Assembly (NCBI GenBank): GCA_024036415.1
Contig: JAMWET010000573.1
Location: 186,001-250,000, forward strand
Direction of reading: 5' to 3'
DNA from: Prochilodus magdalenae
Taxonomy: Eukaryota; Chordata; Actinopteri; Characiformes; Prochilodontidae
Length of the DNA stretch: 64,000 bases
Both the position numbers and the translations under genes were made by a program. A model generated the notes under the pieces. That model did no database searches. It was given only the letters and a program-made list of their open reading frames with translations, and had not been told where the DNA came from. This document shows positions 1 to 13,800 of the stretch, in pieces; positions within the stretch are counted from its first letter, which is position 1; each line of letters opens with the position of its first letter.

Positions 1-600
1 AGCTGCACATACAGAAGTAGTGTCTCTCAGTATGGCATCGAGCCACCATATTGGCTTGGAGTTGTAGAGGCTCCTAATGGTATCCTACAATGATCCACAC
101 CATGCAGCTTAAATATTCCAGTTCCTGTAGATTTTGGAGTAGGGGTGGAGGTGGAGTGACACAAGGGCAGTGACACCAAGACAAAAGCACAACTTGTCAC
201 TGAAGTTGACCCACACATCACCATCTGGCATGACACCATTGCAGTCTTTGGCTACGTTGACGTGGTGTTAAGGGCAGCCGTCATGGCGGTCTGCATGCAT
301 GTAGTCCTGCGTCTTGCAGTCGTGTGCCAGTGGTGACAAGATGGCTCATGGAGGGCATCACTGCTCACTAAAGGTATGCAATCGTGGCTGTTGGGTCACT
401 CTGCACATGTCCTACAATCAATTGGTTCTGGTCTCCATGGTTAGTGTAGGTCTCCTACATCCTTCATGTCGCTGGTGCGTACCTTCTTCTTATTCACTGC
501 CACCATAACGTGCTTTGGTAGTATCTGCACAGCCAGTATGCCACACAAAACATTGATAAGACCATCCTGCATCCTAGAGCCCTACAATGCAGCCTTTCAA
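1..600. repeat. Dispersed repeat family 1, copy A
   Basis: This stretch is similar along most of its length, in the same orientation, to 55406-55990 and in its first part also to 54976-55074. Shared blocks seen by eye include a GTAGGGGTGGAGGTGGAGT block near 140, a CATGTAGTCCTGC block near 300 and a CATGGAGGGCAT block near 348. The unit may continue off the left edge of the window. The short ORFs inside show no recognisable domain. The family is not one I can name. An old transposable element is the simplest explanation; no terminal repeats are visible. Confidence 0.7.
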
Positions 601-3600
601 TGAGTATTCCCACCTGGATGTGGATTCTTTCTTCTCCTTCATTTTCCTTAAATAAAACGATAAATCAACCTCATCACTCACCAAAGTGACATCAATGTAT
701 CCAAACCTCTTATCATGGCAGCCTCACATTATTTGTAGTTTCCGTCCAGTATTGGTTTGGCCAATCAATGCTAAATTAAGCGTAAGTGTGCTGGTGATTA
801 CTGTTACATTTTACAGTATTTCTTTGCATTTATTTTAATGTGATTTCTAAATAAATACTTGGCTACTTTAATTCCGATATAAATGGTTTCAAACAATTTG
901 CTTCGTTGCCTAAGTGCCTTTTGCACAATACTGTTTGTCTTACATTCAGTTGAAGCGAGCGTAAAATATCTTATTTATAGTATAATAAATATATAACTAT
1001 CAAATAATCTATCAGTGTCGTGCTTGGAGGTGGTGAGTGATGGAGGAGGAATCTGATTTTTTTAATACTGTTGAACTAACTTTAATCTACACTTGGCCAT
1101 GTAGATTAAAGCTAGGCCTTCAATACGGCTAATGAATATCGAAACTCAAAAAAGTAATTTCTTTCCTTTTTTTAGCACTATGCTAAAGCTAAACCACTTC
1201 AGCATTTTTATGGCCACCCTGGATCACACAGATATTTGAAGCTTGTAAAACACATGCTTGCAGCATTTATTCATTCCCTGAAACGCATTAGTCAGTCCAC
1301 GTGAATCTGTGTGCAGTGACATGTCTAGAACTTCCAGAAGCGACTTTTTCTCTCACAAACTTGGTTGGAATTCAAAATGTGCAGGACAAGGCTTTAAACT
1401 CTAGCTACAGCTACAGTTTGTAACAGTACACCAAGTCCAACAGTCTACTTTTGGACACGAATATACCTCTGGGCCCACTAAAAGCCTAGAGCAAGTTTCA
1501 CTTCAGTAATAGCCTCTTCAAACCTATGCTACTCTTACAACAATGAGGAGCAACCGGAAAGACTGTGAAACTACCCTAAATCTTGCTGCCAAGTGATACA
1601 ATATTACTTCACAAGAATTAGGAAGCAGGAAACTATAACTTAGCAAGATTCTCTGGTACATTGATTTGTAATGAACTGGCCACTAAGTCATTTTACTTCT
1701 TCTTGCTCATACTGGATTTAAATCTACCCTGCTCAAACTTTATAACCTCTATGTACTATGGACATCTCTGCTATCCCCTTTTCTTTCAAAGCAAATGTTT
1801 GAGTGTTGTAGGCCATTTTTATTTGAATCCCACACAAATTCCAAAACCTACCTCATCCCATTTTTGCAACTGCTTTGCAATGAATTATTTTCCTCACATC
1901 GGGTTGCTGCAATTTTCTGCTATCTGGCAACCCTACCAAGCTCATCAGTAAACACCAACTGTGCTGCCTCTATCCTCACCCACACCCGAACCGGTGATCA
2001 CATCAGCCCTTTCTCTACAATCTCTACCAGCTCCTGGTCAAATACAGAACTGAGATCAGAATTCTCTTCCTCATTTGTAAAGCTTCACGACTGGACCCCC
2101 TGTCCACATCTTCAGTACTGCAAACTGGTTCAGATGTACTGCTGTAGCATATTACGCAAATTGCACAGATGATATTGAAACAGCTGGGATATGACCAACT
2201 GTGAGATGCCTGTGAGGAGCAGGGTTTATGAAGGCAAAGTGAAACATGAAGTCATCAACAACTTCACTGACGGAGAGACTGCAGTGTTACATCAACTTCT
2301 TTCTCACTAAAATATTCCACCTCGGCAGGATTCTTCTCACGCTCAAAAAATAAAATTGGGGAAACAATAAAGCACAAGGCAAGGACTTATTGCAGCTGCA
2401 TCAGGCACCTTTTGTATATTCTGCCTTCTCACATATATATACGGTACTTCTGGCCCTGAGAGCTAAAACAACATTAGTCTGTTGGCAAATATTCTTTCAG
2501 CACATACTCAAGGCCTGGGCTTCCATCTAGCTGCCTGACTCTCCTGCTGATTTACACCTGGTTTTAAGAAGCATCTGCAACACTAGTTGCCTTAACTGTA
2601 GCGAATCAAACAGAATATGTAATCAGCTTCATGTAATCGGCACTTCTAATCTCCATCCGCCTTTGGTGCGCTTCCCCCATGTTTCTTTCCAACCCTTCTT
2701 CAAATGAGAGAGAAAAGCACATCTTATGTTTTAATATGCTCGTGGCCAGTCTGTACATTAAGCCATATGGATTTATTATTGCAGTAGTTATGTTGAGGAC
2801 CAACATTTATCAGCAGGCAGTAGGAGGTACCTCGGACAAGCATCATATAACATCAGCAACCATTGCAACCAATAGCTTCGACTTATAGCTGAAATGTTTT
2901 ACACCCTCCTTAGTCTTGCGACTGAACACTTTTTTGTAGTTTGTTCTCTGTTAAAAAATACATTGCATGTTTTTTGGGGTTTTTTCACTGTGGGTCAGAG
3001 TTGCATGAAAAAGTTTCTAAATTCTTGGAGTAGCTTGGTATTCTGCATGAAGGTCTCATAAAATATGAAATAATTTTCATTAAAAATGTATATAATAATA
3101 AACAGAACACTTTTAAAAAAGCAGCATATATATTCAATTACTTTTAAATGCATGAAACTAACAATCAATTGAGGTCAATAATAATTGAGATCATTAAAAA
3201 AAAAAGAACATACAATATATATTACACAGATTAGCATAGTATACTGTACATTTTACAGATTTTAGGTATACCTTAGATGCTAGTCCAGTGTCATAGACAG
3301 ATATAACTTTTCTGAAACACAGGAAATGCTTTTGTTTGGGTCTGTTATCCTAAAGATAAAAACATTGCTAGCCTCATTCCAATACACTTAAAATAAACAA
3401 CATTTCTCTCAAATTCATAAATCATCACCTACTGTCACTAATAAATACACATTAAATCCTACTTTTAACAAAACAGATAAAAACCTTGAATGATGGTGTT
3501 TGTAATACGCACTAATCTAATACACTAATTAAAGTATCATGTCCAGATTCCCAGACATTAACCTCTATCTCACATTTTTTTCATGTAGAAATAAATATCT

Positions 3601-5989
3601 ATTATTTCCATTTTTACCCTCATTAGTAGGACCTGCTAGAAGAATATACATTCCAAACATTTCTTAAATAAATACTGGATCATTCAGAAACAGTGTTTGG
3701 TTGTGATCTTGGTTTGATCTTGGGTCTCTTCAGCTGCAATATTTGTTTTTGTTTATGACGTAATAAAAATGAAAAAACGTTTGATTTAACCATAAGCCGA
3801 ATTTTTTTTGAAAGTGACATATCTGCTTCTTTAGAGCAACAACCCTTGGACAAAAGTGTCCAGAATACCGGAGGTGTGGAATAAGAAGATTATTAGCAGA
3901 TCTACAGCACAACAAATTTAACAATTTAGAGACCAGTAGGTCATGCCACATCTGACCACTAGAACACTAGAGTGCTAACACACAAAATAAACATAGTTAC
4001 TTGAATTTGGTAAATGCATGAAAAGTATCCATGTGGAAAACTGAGCACTCTACAGCAGAGCTACCAGCTGGCAAAGGCTACTAATATACTTATAAAGTGA
4101 AGGACTTGCTACACACTACACATTAAACTCGCTACAAATTGAATTAAACATGTGTATAGCATGTGACCTATTTCCACTGGCACAAAATACCCTATATGAT
4201 TGGGCAAAGAAACTGTGTATGCTGAAACTGACACAAACTAAATAAAATGGTATTGAAATAGCAAAGCAAATATAGCTGCCTATTGACTAAGTACTCTGGC
4301 TAGCTTTGCTTGTGGCAAGCCATAGCTGTGGTGTAGCATCTCTTGAACAGCCGGTCCAAGAAACTTGGCAAACTCTTCAGTCAGCGGGGAAACAAACAAA
4401 ATAAACGATGTGGCAGCCATATTGCGCCAGTTTACTTACTCCAGAACAAACACCAACTGATAAAAAAACTAACCAAGTAGTCTCAACATAGCAATTACTC
4501 ACTTACACTAGCTCAAAAGAAATTCCTCAGGCCAAGGTGAATTCCTTCTCCACCCAAACATTGCTCTTCTATTCCCACACAAAAGCGCCCTTGATTGGAC
4601 CCTCTGTTCCCCTCTCCTATCAAATCCCCCTGCACTTTGCCAGCTCTCCTCCTCACCATCCTGTTAGTGCTTCTCCCATACAGGAATAAAATCTTTTCTC
4701 AACATCCTCCTCCCCGCTTCAGATCTTCAGACTCTAATACAGCCTCAAAAAGATTATTTCAACGTCTGCTTTTTGCCATCTGTTTTCTTCCCCCCTACAC
4801 AGACCTGTGCCAGTTTTCTAGTCGGTTTCAGTTGTTCTTCCCTGCAGTGTTTGATGTAAGGACTCCCTCACTGTCAATTTAGACAAAAAGCACTTTTATA
4901 TGCCATTATTATTTCCACTGCAGAACATACTTAAAGACAAAACCAGAGTGCAGCAGCTCTAAAGGTATCAGTATGCATTCCACTTGCTCACCATCCCTCC
5001 AATGTTTTTTAATCTTTTAGCACCCTTACTCAGCCTGAGCAAAACTACATCGCTTCTTTTTAACTTGAATCTGCCAAAAGAAACAGCATGTGCACATAGT
5101 CCCCTCCCAGCCTCCTTCAAAGCAAACATCAACATTAATAATTGCTTATCTTTCCCTGTATAAACACTCGCCATGTACACAGCCCAGCCGCTAGTATGCA
5201 AATCAACAAGTACCATCTGCAAAGAGGGCATAAATGTGTTTCTAATCGTCATCCATGACCCAAGCCACCCTTCAGATCCATTTGCGCGAGGCCAGGTTCG
5301 GCATATATCATCAGGGGAATCATTTGCAGCCTTGCCAGTGGAGGCTCGGTGATAGATGGCACCAATGAGGGGGCAACTCTCATCTCTCCGCCATTTTGTT
5401 TGCGTTCAATTTCACTGAGAGCCCTGTGTGGGTGACACTTCTGTGGGGCAGCTTCTTGTTTGAATGCCTTTCGTGCAAAGGTGTCAGAGTAGCAGATGCT
5501 AAACCGAACATGTGGGAATGCAATCTGATAAAAAGAGGGGGCGGGAGGTGGTGGGGTGTTGTTGAAATCTTCATAACAGCCATGTAGCGACCCTCATTTT
5601 CTGGAGATTAGGAGCATGTGCGGGTGGGGGCGGAGGCCGATAAATAGTGCAAGACCCAGAAGCTTTGAAAAACAGGAAATTAGCATAGCCGTCTCATTTT
5701 GACAAGATGCTACAACATCACTACCCACCACACAATGAAATACTCAGTGACACAGCACCAGTTAGTCCAGTCATTAATGAAGCATGTTGTAATCTAAAGG
5801 GCTTATATGGATCATCCTACTAAATTACTAAATTGGGTCAAAGCCAGATTTGAACAAAAATATGTCAGATTTTTTTTGCCTTTGACTGAAATCTGTTCAC
5901 TTTGAATGACCCTATACCTATTTATGTTTATGTTATCAAAACAAATAATTGAACATTCCATTTAGTCACTAACTGAAACTATCTTATCG
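601..5989. other. Intergenic, AT-rich, no gene seen
   Basis: No ORF here has a recognisable domain or a splice context that would make it an exon. The sequence is mostly unique-looking and AT-rich, with short A and T runs. A perfect 12-bp inverted repeat occurs at 1080-1111. GC rises modestly around 5270-5660, but no gene follows from it. Confidence 0.6.
1080..1111. repeat. Perfect 12-bp inverted repeat (hairpin)
   Basis: The arms CTTTAATCTACA (1080-1091) and TGTAGATTAAAG (1100-1111) are exact reverse complements around an 8-base spacer. It could be a chance palindrome or the end of a decayed element. No terminator role is implied in a vertebrate genome. Confidence 0.8.
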
Positions 5990-6215
5990 TAGTGGCTGTT
6001 TCATTAGTGACAAACACAGCAGTGTCACTGCAGTGTTGAGAATGATACACTACCCAAATACACCCTGCTCTGTGGTGGTCCTGTGGGGGTACTGACTATT
6101 GAAGAACAGCAGGAAAGGGGATTAACAAAGTATGCACAGAACCAGATGGACTACAGTCAGCGATTATAGAACTACAAAGTGCTCCTATACGGAATGTGGA
6201 GCAGTAATACAACAG
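5990..6215 (+). mobile_element. Fossil of a common fish interspersed repeat
   Basis: The phrases around 6022 (CAGTGTCACTGCAGTGTTGA), 6100 (GAAGAACAGCAG) and 6150 (GATGGACTACAGTC) match, from memory, a high-copy non-autonomous repeat found in several ostariophysan fish genomes. No protein is encoded and the terminal repeats are not clear. The class, probably a DNA transposon, is uncertain. It has no evident link to hs3st2. Confidence 0.45.
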
Positions 6216-7344
6216 GCAATGATTTTGTGTCATTTAATGCTTTTCTTTAATTGTTTTTGTATCACTGATCAAGGAACCCCAATGTTATCTGTAGGTTTGA
6301 CGCAGGCTAATCAATGCAGTGTTAAAAAAACATAACATACAGAAATCTGAAACCAAACCTGCTCTTCTAACAAGCTCAAATGGTATCACCTACTTGAAAA
6401 TAATACATTTATGTGTCTTTGTAACTGCATTCATGTTTGTGTGCATTTATTCTGTATTATATGGTGTTTTGTGCATGCAAAAACACAGCTCATTTCCAGA
6501 TAAAAGGTTTTAAGTATAATACTTTATATTTGTACCTTTATACTGTATTTACACATAAGGTGACAGGACAAAAACATTAGTCTCCTTGTATGTTTATTGT
6601 GATAGCAACTTTAGGCATCCAGCAAATGTTTCCAGCAAAAAATTGTGACATTGCACAAGGATGCAGGATGTGTGGCAGGGTTTAAAAGGACTGACAAGTA
6701 CAATGCAGTGAATCTCTTGTTCAATGTGTGGAAAATGGGTCGCAAAGCAGATATTAATGATTGGCTAACAGGAGTGTTGCGTTTGGGTCTGCCAAAGACC
6801 GTAGAGTAAAGGAAGTGGATGAATTTGTCGTTTTATGGAGGTGTGGTTTACACTGGGTCTAGCTGGTTGTATGGGTCTACCATAAGGGGCTAAAATCCAA
6901 GTCTACAGGAAAATCTCTTCAGAACTGTGCCAGGACAGGCATCCACCAACTCTGGCTCAACAACATGATTCTTCATGCACGAGTGGCTGAATATTTATGT
7001 CACCTACATCCAGAAACGTCCAGTACATGCTAAATACATGCGCAACCCAGCAGTTATTGGTGCTTGTGAGGTTAGGTATGTTTCAGTCACAGTTGACTAA
7101 TTTTTTGAGTGGTGAGCTTAAAAAATATGCATGGCTCTTACTAACAGCTTCTATATAAATACTGGATATGGAAACAATTACAAACATAGCAATAGTATCA
7201 TTTGAGTGAGTGCTTTATTAGGTGCACCTCACTCTTTTCATGAGCTGTTAGTGATGTCCCAAAGAAAATGCTTTCTAATTGGACAGATTTGCCTAAGGGC
7301 TGATTGCATGCACAAAGAGGAGAATACAAATGCATGCTGCAGCA
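6216..7344. other. Intergenic, no gene seen
   Basis: No convincing coding segment is present. A reading starting at ATG 6735 soon meets stops and resembles no family I know. It may be a decayed element next to the repeats that follow. Confidence 0.5.
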
Positions 7345-7850
7345 GCTAACTCTTGTGTTGTCACGTATGTCATAGATATTTAATTGCATTAAATGTCATG
7401 CTCCAATGACATACATATACATTTATTAATGTCTATACGATTTCCAGACAACACCTGCCCTGTTGTCATAACAGGTTTTTCATGCAGGAGGCCGCTGGAA
7501 ACGTTGGCTTACAACCCATTTGCCACACATGGAATGAGCCATTCACTGCACTGTACCAAGTCTTCTCAATCTATGAGCCCCGTCACTCATCCCACAGGTA
7601 TTTATACATCCTTGTTTACCGCCTTCTACAGAAGCCTGAAGTTAATACCACCTTAAACAGGCAAGGTGACTAATTGTTTGTTTGGGGATATATACAGGTA
7701 TATTTATATTCACACACCAATTGGCCACTTTAGAATCCCCCACTTACCGTCATCATCTTCAACTAACTCTTGTCTTGTTATATATGGCGCAGACATTTAA
7801 TTTAATAAATTTTATGCTTTAATTTCATCCATATACATGCATGTATGTGT
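7345..7850. repeat. Pair of ~85-bp direct repeats around an inner repeat
   Basis: The stretch 7345-7430 resembles 7763-7850 in direct orientation: both begin CTAACTCTTG and share ATTTAAT and CATATACAT blocks, with substitutions and small gaps. The distance is 418 bases. Between them lies a repeat (7515-7675) that has a relative in the hs3st2 intron. The arrangement is reminiscent of a tiny terminal-repeat element, but no coding capacity, primer site or target duplication is visible. Confidence 0.45.
7515..7675 (+). repeat. Dispersed repeat family 2, copy A
   Basis: It aligns with 32110-32267 in the same orientation. Shared blocks are CACTGCACTGTACCA (7544-7558 against 32138-32152), ACAGAAGCCT and GGTGACTAATT. 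Both copies are about 160 bases. Family unknown; non-coding. Confidence 0.55.
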
Positions 7851-10800
7851 ATATAATATCAAGAAAGAGGTCGGTGGATTTTATGGGCCAATACAGGACA
7901 GTGAACTTAACAGCGGGGTCCTACTGGGTAGAGTCATAGAAAGTCACTTTTGGAAAAGCGTTACCATACCAAACAGGTTTAGTAATGCCTGAGCCGAGCA
8001 CAGTGAAATATAACTTGTATTAGCCTATGCTGTACTTCAGGAGGAGAATCAAATGCATGGCTGACACATTTGTGATGTATGAAGAAACCTTTACGACACC
8101 CTAATAATATTTTACAGTGAAATGCTCAGCTGTCTGGCAGAGAGGCAGCCCAGACTAGATAAATTACCGGCAATTTCAGAGATGACATTTTTAGATAAAG
8201 GTTCTTGTGTGCTGTTGTTAGTGTCACAAAACCATCCATCAAATAGCATAATTCCGCCATCAGCAGCCACAAACCATTTACAATTGAGCGGACATATCGG
8301 AGGAAATTGTTGATTCTCCGTTTGACATTTTTGCTCCGTGTTTGCTCCATCTTCAGCAAAGCACTCTTGGTAAATTTGATCTCATAGTCTTTATTTTTTT
8401 TTCCCAAAGGAAAAGTGGTTAAAACAGGATGGCATGCCTGGTGATGCGTTCTCTTGGCTGACAGGAAATGGCATAAATGTATCCGATCTCAACGTCTACA
8501 CGTGGAGGACAGATTTCTCCAGGTTCCTCTGCTGTGAGCGCAGTACATAAGTATCTGGAGACTTTAGAGGAAATGCCCCTGCCTGCTGGGTGTCCTGCTG
8601 ACTGCTGCCAATACGAAGCGTGTGACAATTACCAGGTTCTAAGAAACAGCTCCAGCGAGACAGCGGGCTGACGACCGAAAGCGTGACATTTCTAACTCAT
8701 GTCTCCCTCTTGTGAACAACATTAGGGATCGATGGATCAAAATAGTTCAGATTTGAACAACACAGCTGAAATGTCAGTAACAATTAGCCGATGGACTTGT
8801 TGGCAGGGGAAGAAGTGACCTGCTGTTCAATGGCCTTTGCTGGAAAGCTGGCCTCTGCGATATTAATTCTGTCACTACAGAAGAGTGGGGTTGTGAGGGA
8901 AGCCAAAAGCTACGACACTGACTGGCCATGTGTGTGTGTATCAGTATTTTTGGTGCTATGGGAAGTTAATGTTGTGTCTTTAAAAACATTCATCATTTTC
9001 TTTATTTACAGTATTAATATGTTAAAGTACCTATCTCTAGTAAGCCATTTCATTTTGGATTTATTATTCAGCTATTTGTCCTGGAACATTGATTATTTTT
9101 GTTTAGCATTTGGTAATTTATTATTTATTATTCACTACTGTAAAGCACTGTAAAATCAGAATTAATTTCCAGTCAAAATGGGCATTTTGTACACGTTTTT
9201 ACTTTTGTACTTTATATTTCTGAGGCACTTGCATATGGAAGAAAAATCCAAAGAAAATAACTGATGAAATAAAAGCCTCTAAAATTGGAGTACAAAAGGT
9301 TACTAAAGTATATGGAGAAAACGGCACTCCTAACAACAAGACCACCAGAACCATCATATAGAAAGCTATTTCTCCATCCTCCAACTGTAAAAGCCATTAC
9401 TACAATATGAAAAGTGCAAACAGTAATCAAGTAATCTGCTCCACAGTAGTCCAGAACTCATCATCAATAAATGTGTTAAAGATTATTTGGATGATAAAAA
9501 GCAAAAAATTAAACCAACTTCTAAGACTGAATATGGAGGTGGGGAAAATATATTTTTTTCAAAATTACATACATATATAATCCATAGTTTGTGCTTAAAT
9601 AGGACATACCATGTGAGCTCTGATGTCTTTAAGCCCCGCCATCAGAGGAGCCCAGTCTTTTCTGTTTGGTCAGCCACCAGAGTGACATTCTGGTACAAGA
9701 CTTGTCTGGTACAAGTCTGATCCTGTAAGTCAGGTAGAGCAAGTAGGTGAACCTGGTCCACATAGCTAAACCAGAGCAGAACATTTTGGAGTTGTAGGTT
9801 TTTACTTTTTTTTAAGCTCTCTGTGTGTTGTGTAAGGATGTGCCAGTCTTGCTGGTAGGCGGCAATAAAGACTGTGCTGTCATCATGTAACAGAAATAAG
9901 GGCAGGAGTTCTAACAAGCAGGTTTAGGCAGCTGTGGAAAAGTGGTTTGTGTGGGAGAGAGTTTCTCGCTCTGGCATGTACCTTGGGTTTATAACTTGTT
10001 TGCAGACATGCACCAAAAGTTACGTAACAAGCGAGAAGTGAAAAAACCACAATAGCATAATAGCGCCCCTTACTAGGGCTTTTTAAGGGAAAAAACAAAG
10101 TTAGTTAATGAAATAAATAAAATGTAACCAAATTTCTCTGAATTTTACATAGAATTGTACATTATGTATTTTTACATCAAGTATATGAAGTCTACGACTG
10201 GCATGACTGTGATCTTAGAAAACAGAACAGGAAAAGACTTGAAAAATGGTATTTTGTAAAGTTCTTGACCTTTAATCTATTCAGTATATCCAATATTATC
10301 TCATTTTAAGACTTAAGACTACGACTATAGAGCTAGTTTCTAGACATTTCTTCACCTGCTTCAAGTGATTTTAGTAAGCCAAATTATCTCAATTTATTGC
10401 TACATAATAACTCTTGTTTTTTCAAAAGGCTACATTTTCACCCTCCATAGGAAGATAACTCGACTAAGTTCACCAACTGCCATCAGGTGATCACCAGCAT
10501 TGGCTAATTTTGTCAAGGTCCTTATTTAAGCTGCTTTATCCTGCCCACTCGTGTCGCTTCCTCTGCAGCCACTTTCCAACCCTCCTCCACCCCACCTCCT
10601 CCTTCATGCTGTGTCTGACTTAATCAATGTCTTGTTGTCATTGATGCCTACAATGTCCCCCAAGTGAGGTGCCTTCTGCTGCTCTCCCTGCCTTAGGCTG
10701 TCCGTGTATGCACGTGGAGGTCCCAGAATGGAGCCATTTCACCAAATATGACTGCAAACATGAACAGAATATTTTCTTTGACGTACTGTTCCTGACTGAA

Positions 10801-13800
10801 ACATTAAAGCAGATGTCTGTACTAGAATGTATAATGTTGCTCTTCCACTTTCAATGGCTAGACCAAAGAGTGGGATGAGACATTTCTTATTTCACCTCTG
10901 AGAGTAGGAGTGATGCATGCAAGTGTGGTCTGTTATCTCATTACGGTTGAACGATAGCATGACAACCGAATTTGGAGTAACAAATGGGTGCGCTGCAGTG
11001 ACTGAAGCCTGGAGGTAGGCTTCTTGGCCCTGGACAAAAAGGTAACACAATGAGCATCCATCTTCATAACTCTGTTCCTTTGAGTCAGAGAGATGGGATT
11101 AGGGGGAGAAGCGAAAAGCAGCTCAGCTGTGTTCATTTAAAAACACTCAAATATCATTAAGCTTTGCACTCTTCAGGACATTCGACAGGATGGAAATGTA
11201 TGCTGGAGACTGAAAATAAAGACCAAATGGTTCCTTTGACATGGCTGCTTGAAGACTATGATCACCAAAAACAAGATGCGGTGGTCACCTGAAAGCACAC
11301 ACCAAGTAGCATCTATTATTGTGTCGTATTGCTTTTGGCTGCTGTGACAGACTGGTAAATCAGAAGTGGTGAAAAGCAAAGAGAAATTCAGTTATGAATC
11401 TTGGAGACCAGCTAGATCTAATAGCCCTATCCTGCCACTGTATCCTGTCATTGCAGAGAAAAACAACATGACATAATGGTTCCACCTTCAGGCTAGGGTT
11501 AGTAGAACCATTCCTTGATGCACCACTGCAAAGCTTTTATGAGAAGTTTTCTACTTTTCATGTAGTTTTCAGGCCAGAAAAATGTTGGGGCTTGTAAAAA
11601 AGTTATATCTGAGACACAGAGAGAGGAATGCACTTCTACACTGCCCAAAGCCATAGAAGAAACACTTTTGAGTCCTCAAAGCACCTTTCAATTGATGATT
11701 CTTCAAAGAGATTTTCTGTATAAGAGCGATGTGTAAGAAGACGCAACCATTCAAATTCACACTCCAAACAAACAGGTGGCAAGATATTACCAGAAAGCCG
11801 TTGCGTCCTCACCTATTATATGGGAAAAGGAACTGCTCAGTCCTTCCTCCTCAGTGTTAGCATTAGCAGCCATTTATCTACCAGTCTGAAAGACATCAAG
11901 AGGTCGACATCAAACTTACCAAGAGCATCTCCAGTGGCAGAAAGCACCAGCAATATTAAGGTTTGTTTTGCATTTTGTTTTGTTTTTTCTCCGAGCAGGC
12001 AGCAGCCGTGGTAATGGCCACTTGTCAAGAGCTTCAACAATTGTTGTGTCTACTGTTCTTTCCATGGCTCCTGTCTTTAAATGATTCACTGAATCAGACC
12101 TTCAATGTGATTGAGAAAAGATTTTTATTTACTTAAATGCACTTAAATGCTTTACTTAATAAATGCATCTAAGTCAGTTAATGTGAGTCAGTTGTGTTGT
12201 TTAAATGAATTTCTGTGAATTGTTCAATTTACTTTATAGGTGTTTGTATGGTCAGTGTAATCTTTTTGAGTAAAACTCAGCATCATTAACACTGGCTCTT
12301 GGCATCATCCATTTGCCTATTGTTGTACTTTTTTACTCACCCTTTTACTGTTGTCTTCCCCCCTGGCCTGTCTTCCACTGAGCATGCTTCTTTGTTATAT
12401 CCCACGGTTAACTGCCTAACCATGTTGCCAAGTGCAGGTTACCATGCCCCCTATTACTTAGTGTAATAATATGATAGCTCAGTAGCACAGTAGTAACTTT
12501 GTGCTACATTATGTAGATGTAAATTAAACCCAGCATTTTACTTTAATTAGTAGAACATAAGCACATTTAGTTGAATGTGAGTAATACATAAAAAGATAAG
12601 TCTAGTTATTTAAAACATATGTGTGATTTATTTGAATTCACTGTGTACATATTACACAAATGAGGACATTAAAATCTCCAGTGGCATAAAAACACTTGGC
12701 ATAATTTTTTAATTAAATTATTATTTTTGGATAATCCATGAAAATAACTAGTCCAGTTAATTACAACTCATATTACTTTAGTGTGACTTCATTTAGTATG
12801 TTTTTAATCAATCTTGACAACTACTTAAAACAATGGTGTTTAAGACCAGTAGACCTAACATTTTTAAATGAATTTAGCATTTCATTTTTTAGAGTGTATT
12901 TTTTCATCTTCTCATCAGGTCTGCCTTTGTTTTATGGCAGACCTGACACTATAAAGTGGTACTACAAGACAGGACACGTCAGCTGGTTAGCATGTAAACC
13001 TTATTATATACCTCTGCCACATGATACATAGACACTTTTCTTAGATTTATTTACATTCTGTTGATAGGTTTAGTTCATTTTTGCAATGTTTAAACTATTA
13101 AACTAAAACCCTTACAAATGACATCTTTACAAATTCAAAATAATAATAAAAAAATATAAATATCATACAGTTTAATGTAATGTTTGACAACTTTACAGTA
13201 AAAATAACACAAATAATCTGTGAGTGGCCTCCCTGATGTAAATATGAATCACCTGTTTTAAGAACATAAAAAAATTCCTCCCATCTGGGAAAAGTAACAA
13301 AAGGCTGCAAATAACCTGACTGAAGTTTCTACATTAAAATGTGACATAAGTGAAAAGATGTCTGAATTGTTCTGAGTGCCCAACTGCTCAACTGCAAGTT
13401 TGGAGGAAAACGTCCATCTTTTCCTTTAGACCACTGCAGAGTAAGCACAGTTCAGCACAAGGTCTTAGTAAGTGCTTGGAGACAAGAGGCATTAAATTTC
13501 ATATAAACAACAGTCATTCTCTGGAAGTGGAGTGCATTTCAGGTTATCCTGGCCGAAGGCGGTGGCGAGAACCACAGAAAGCATATTCTTTCAATCAAAT
13601 TCACAAAGAATGGATTCATTGCTTTTAGGCTATACAAATTTTCCTTATCATAAACTTCAGACAATCAGCCAGTAGGTTTGACGTTTGATTTTAGGTGCCA
13701 TAGACATTCATCACATGTTAGCTACGAGGACTAGGTCAGAATCTTTGAATATATGAATCGTAGATGAGTGATAGAAGATAAAACAAAACGAAACAGTACA

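Noticed and set aside
8126..8407. 93-codon reverse-strand ORF, Lys/Leu-rich
   Set aside because: No recognisable family, no splice or promoter context, and AT-rich DNA gives such frames by chance.
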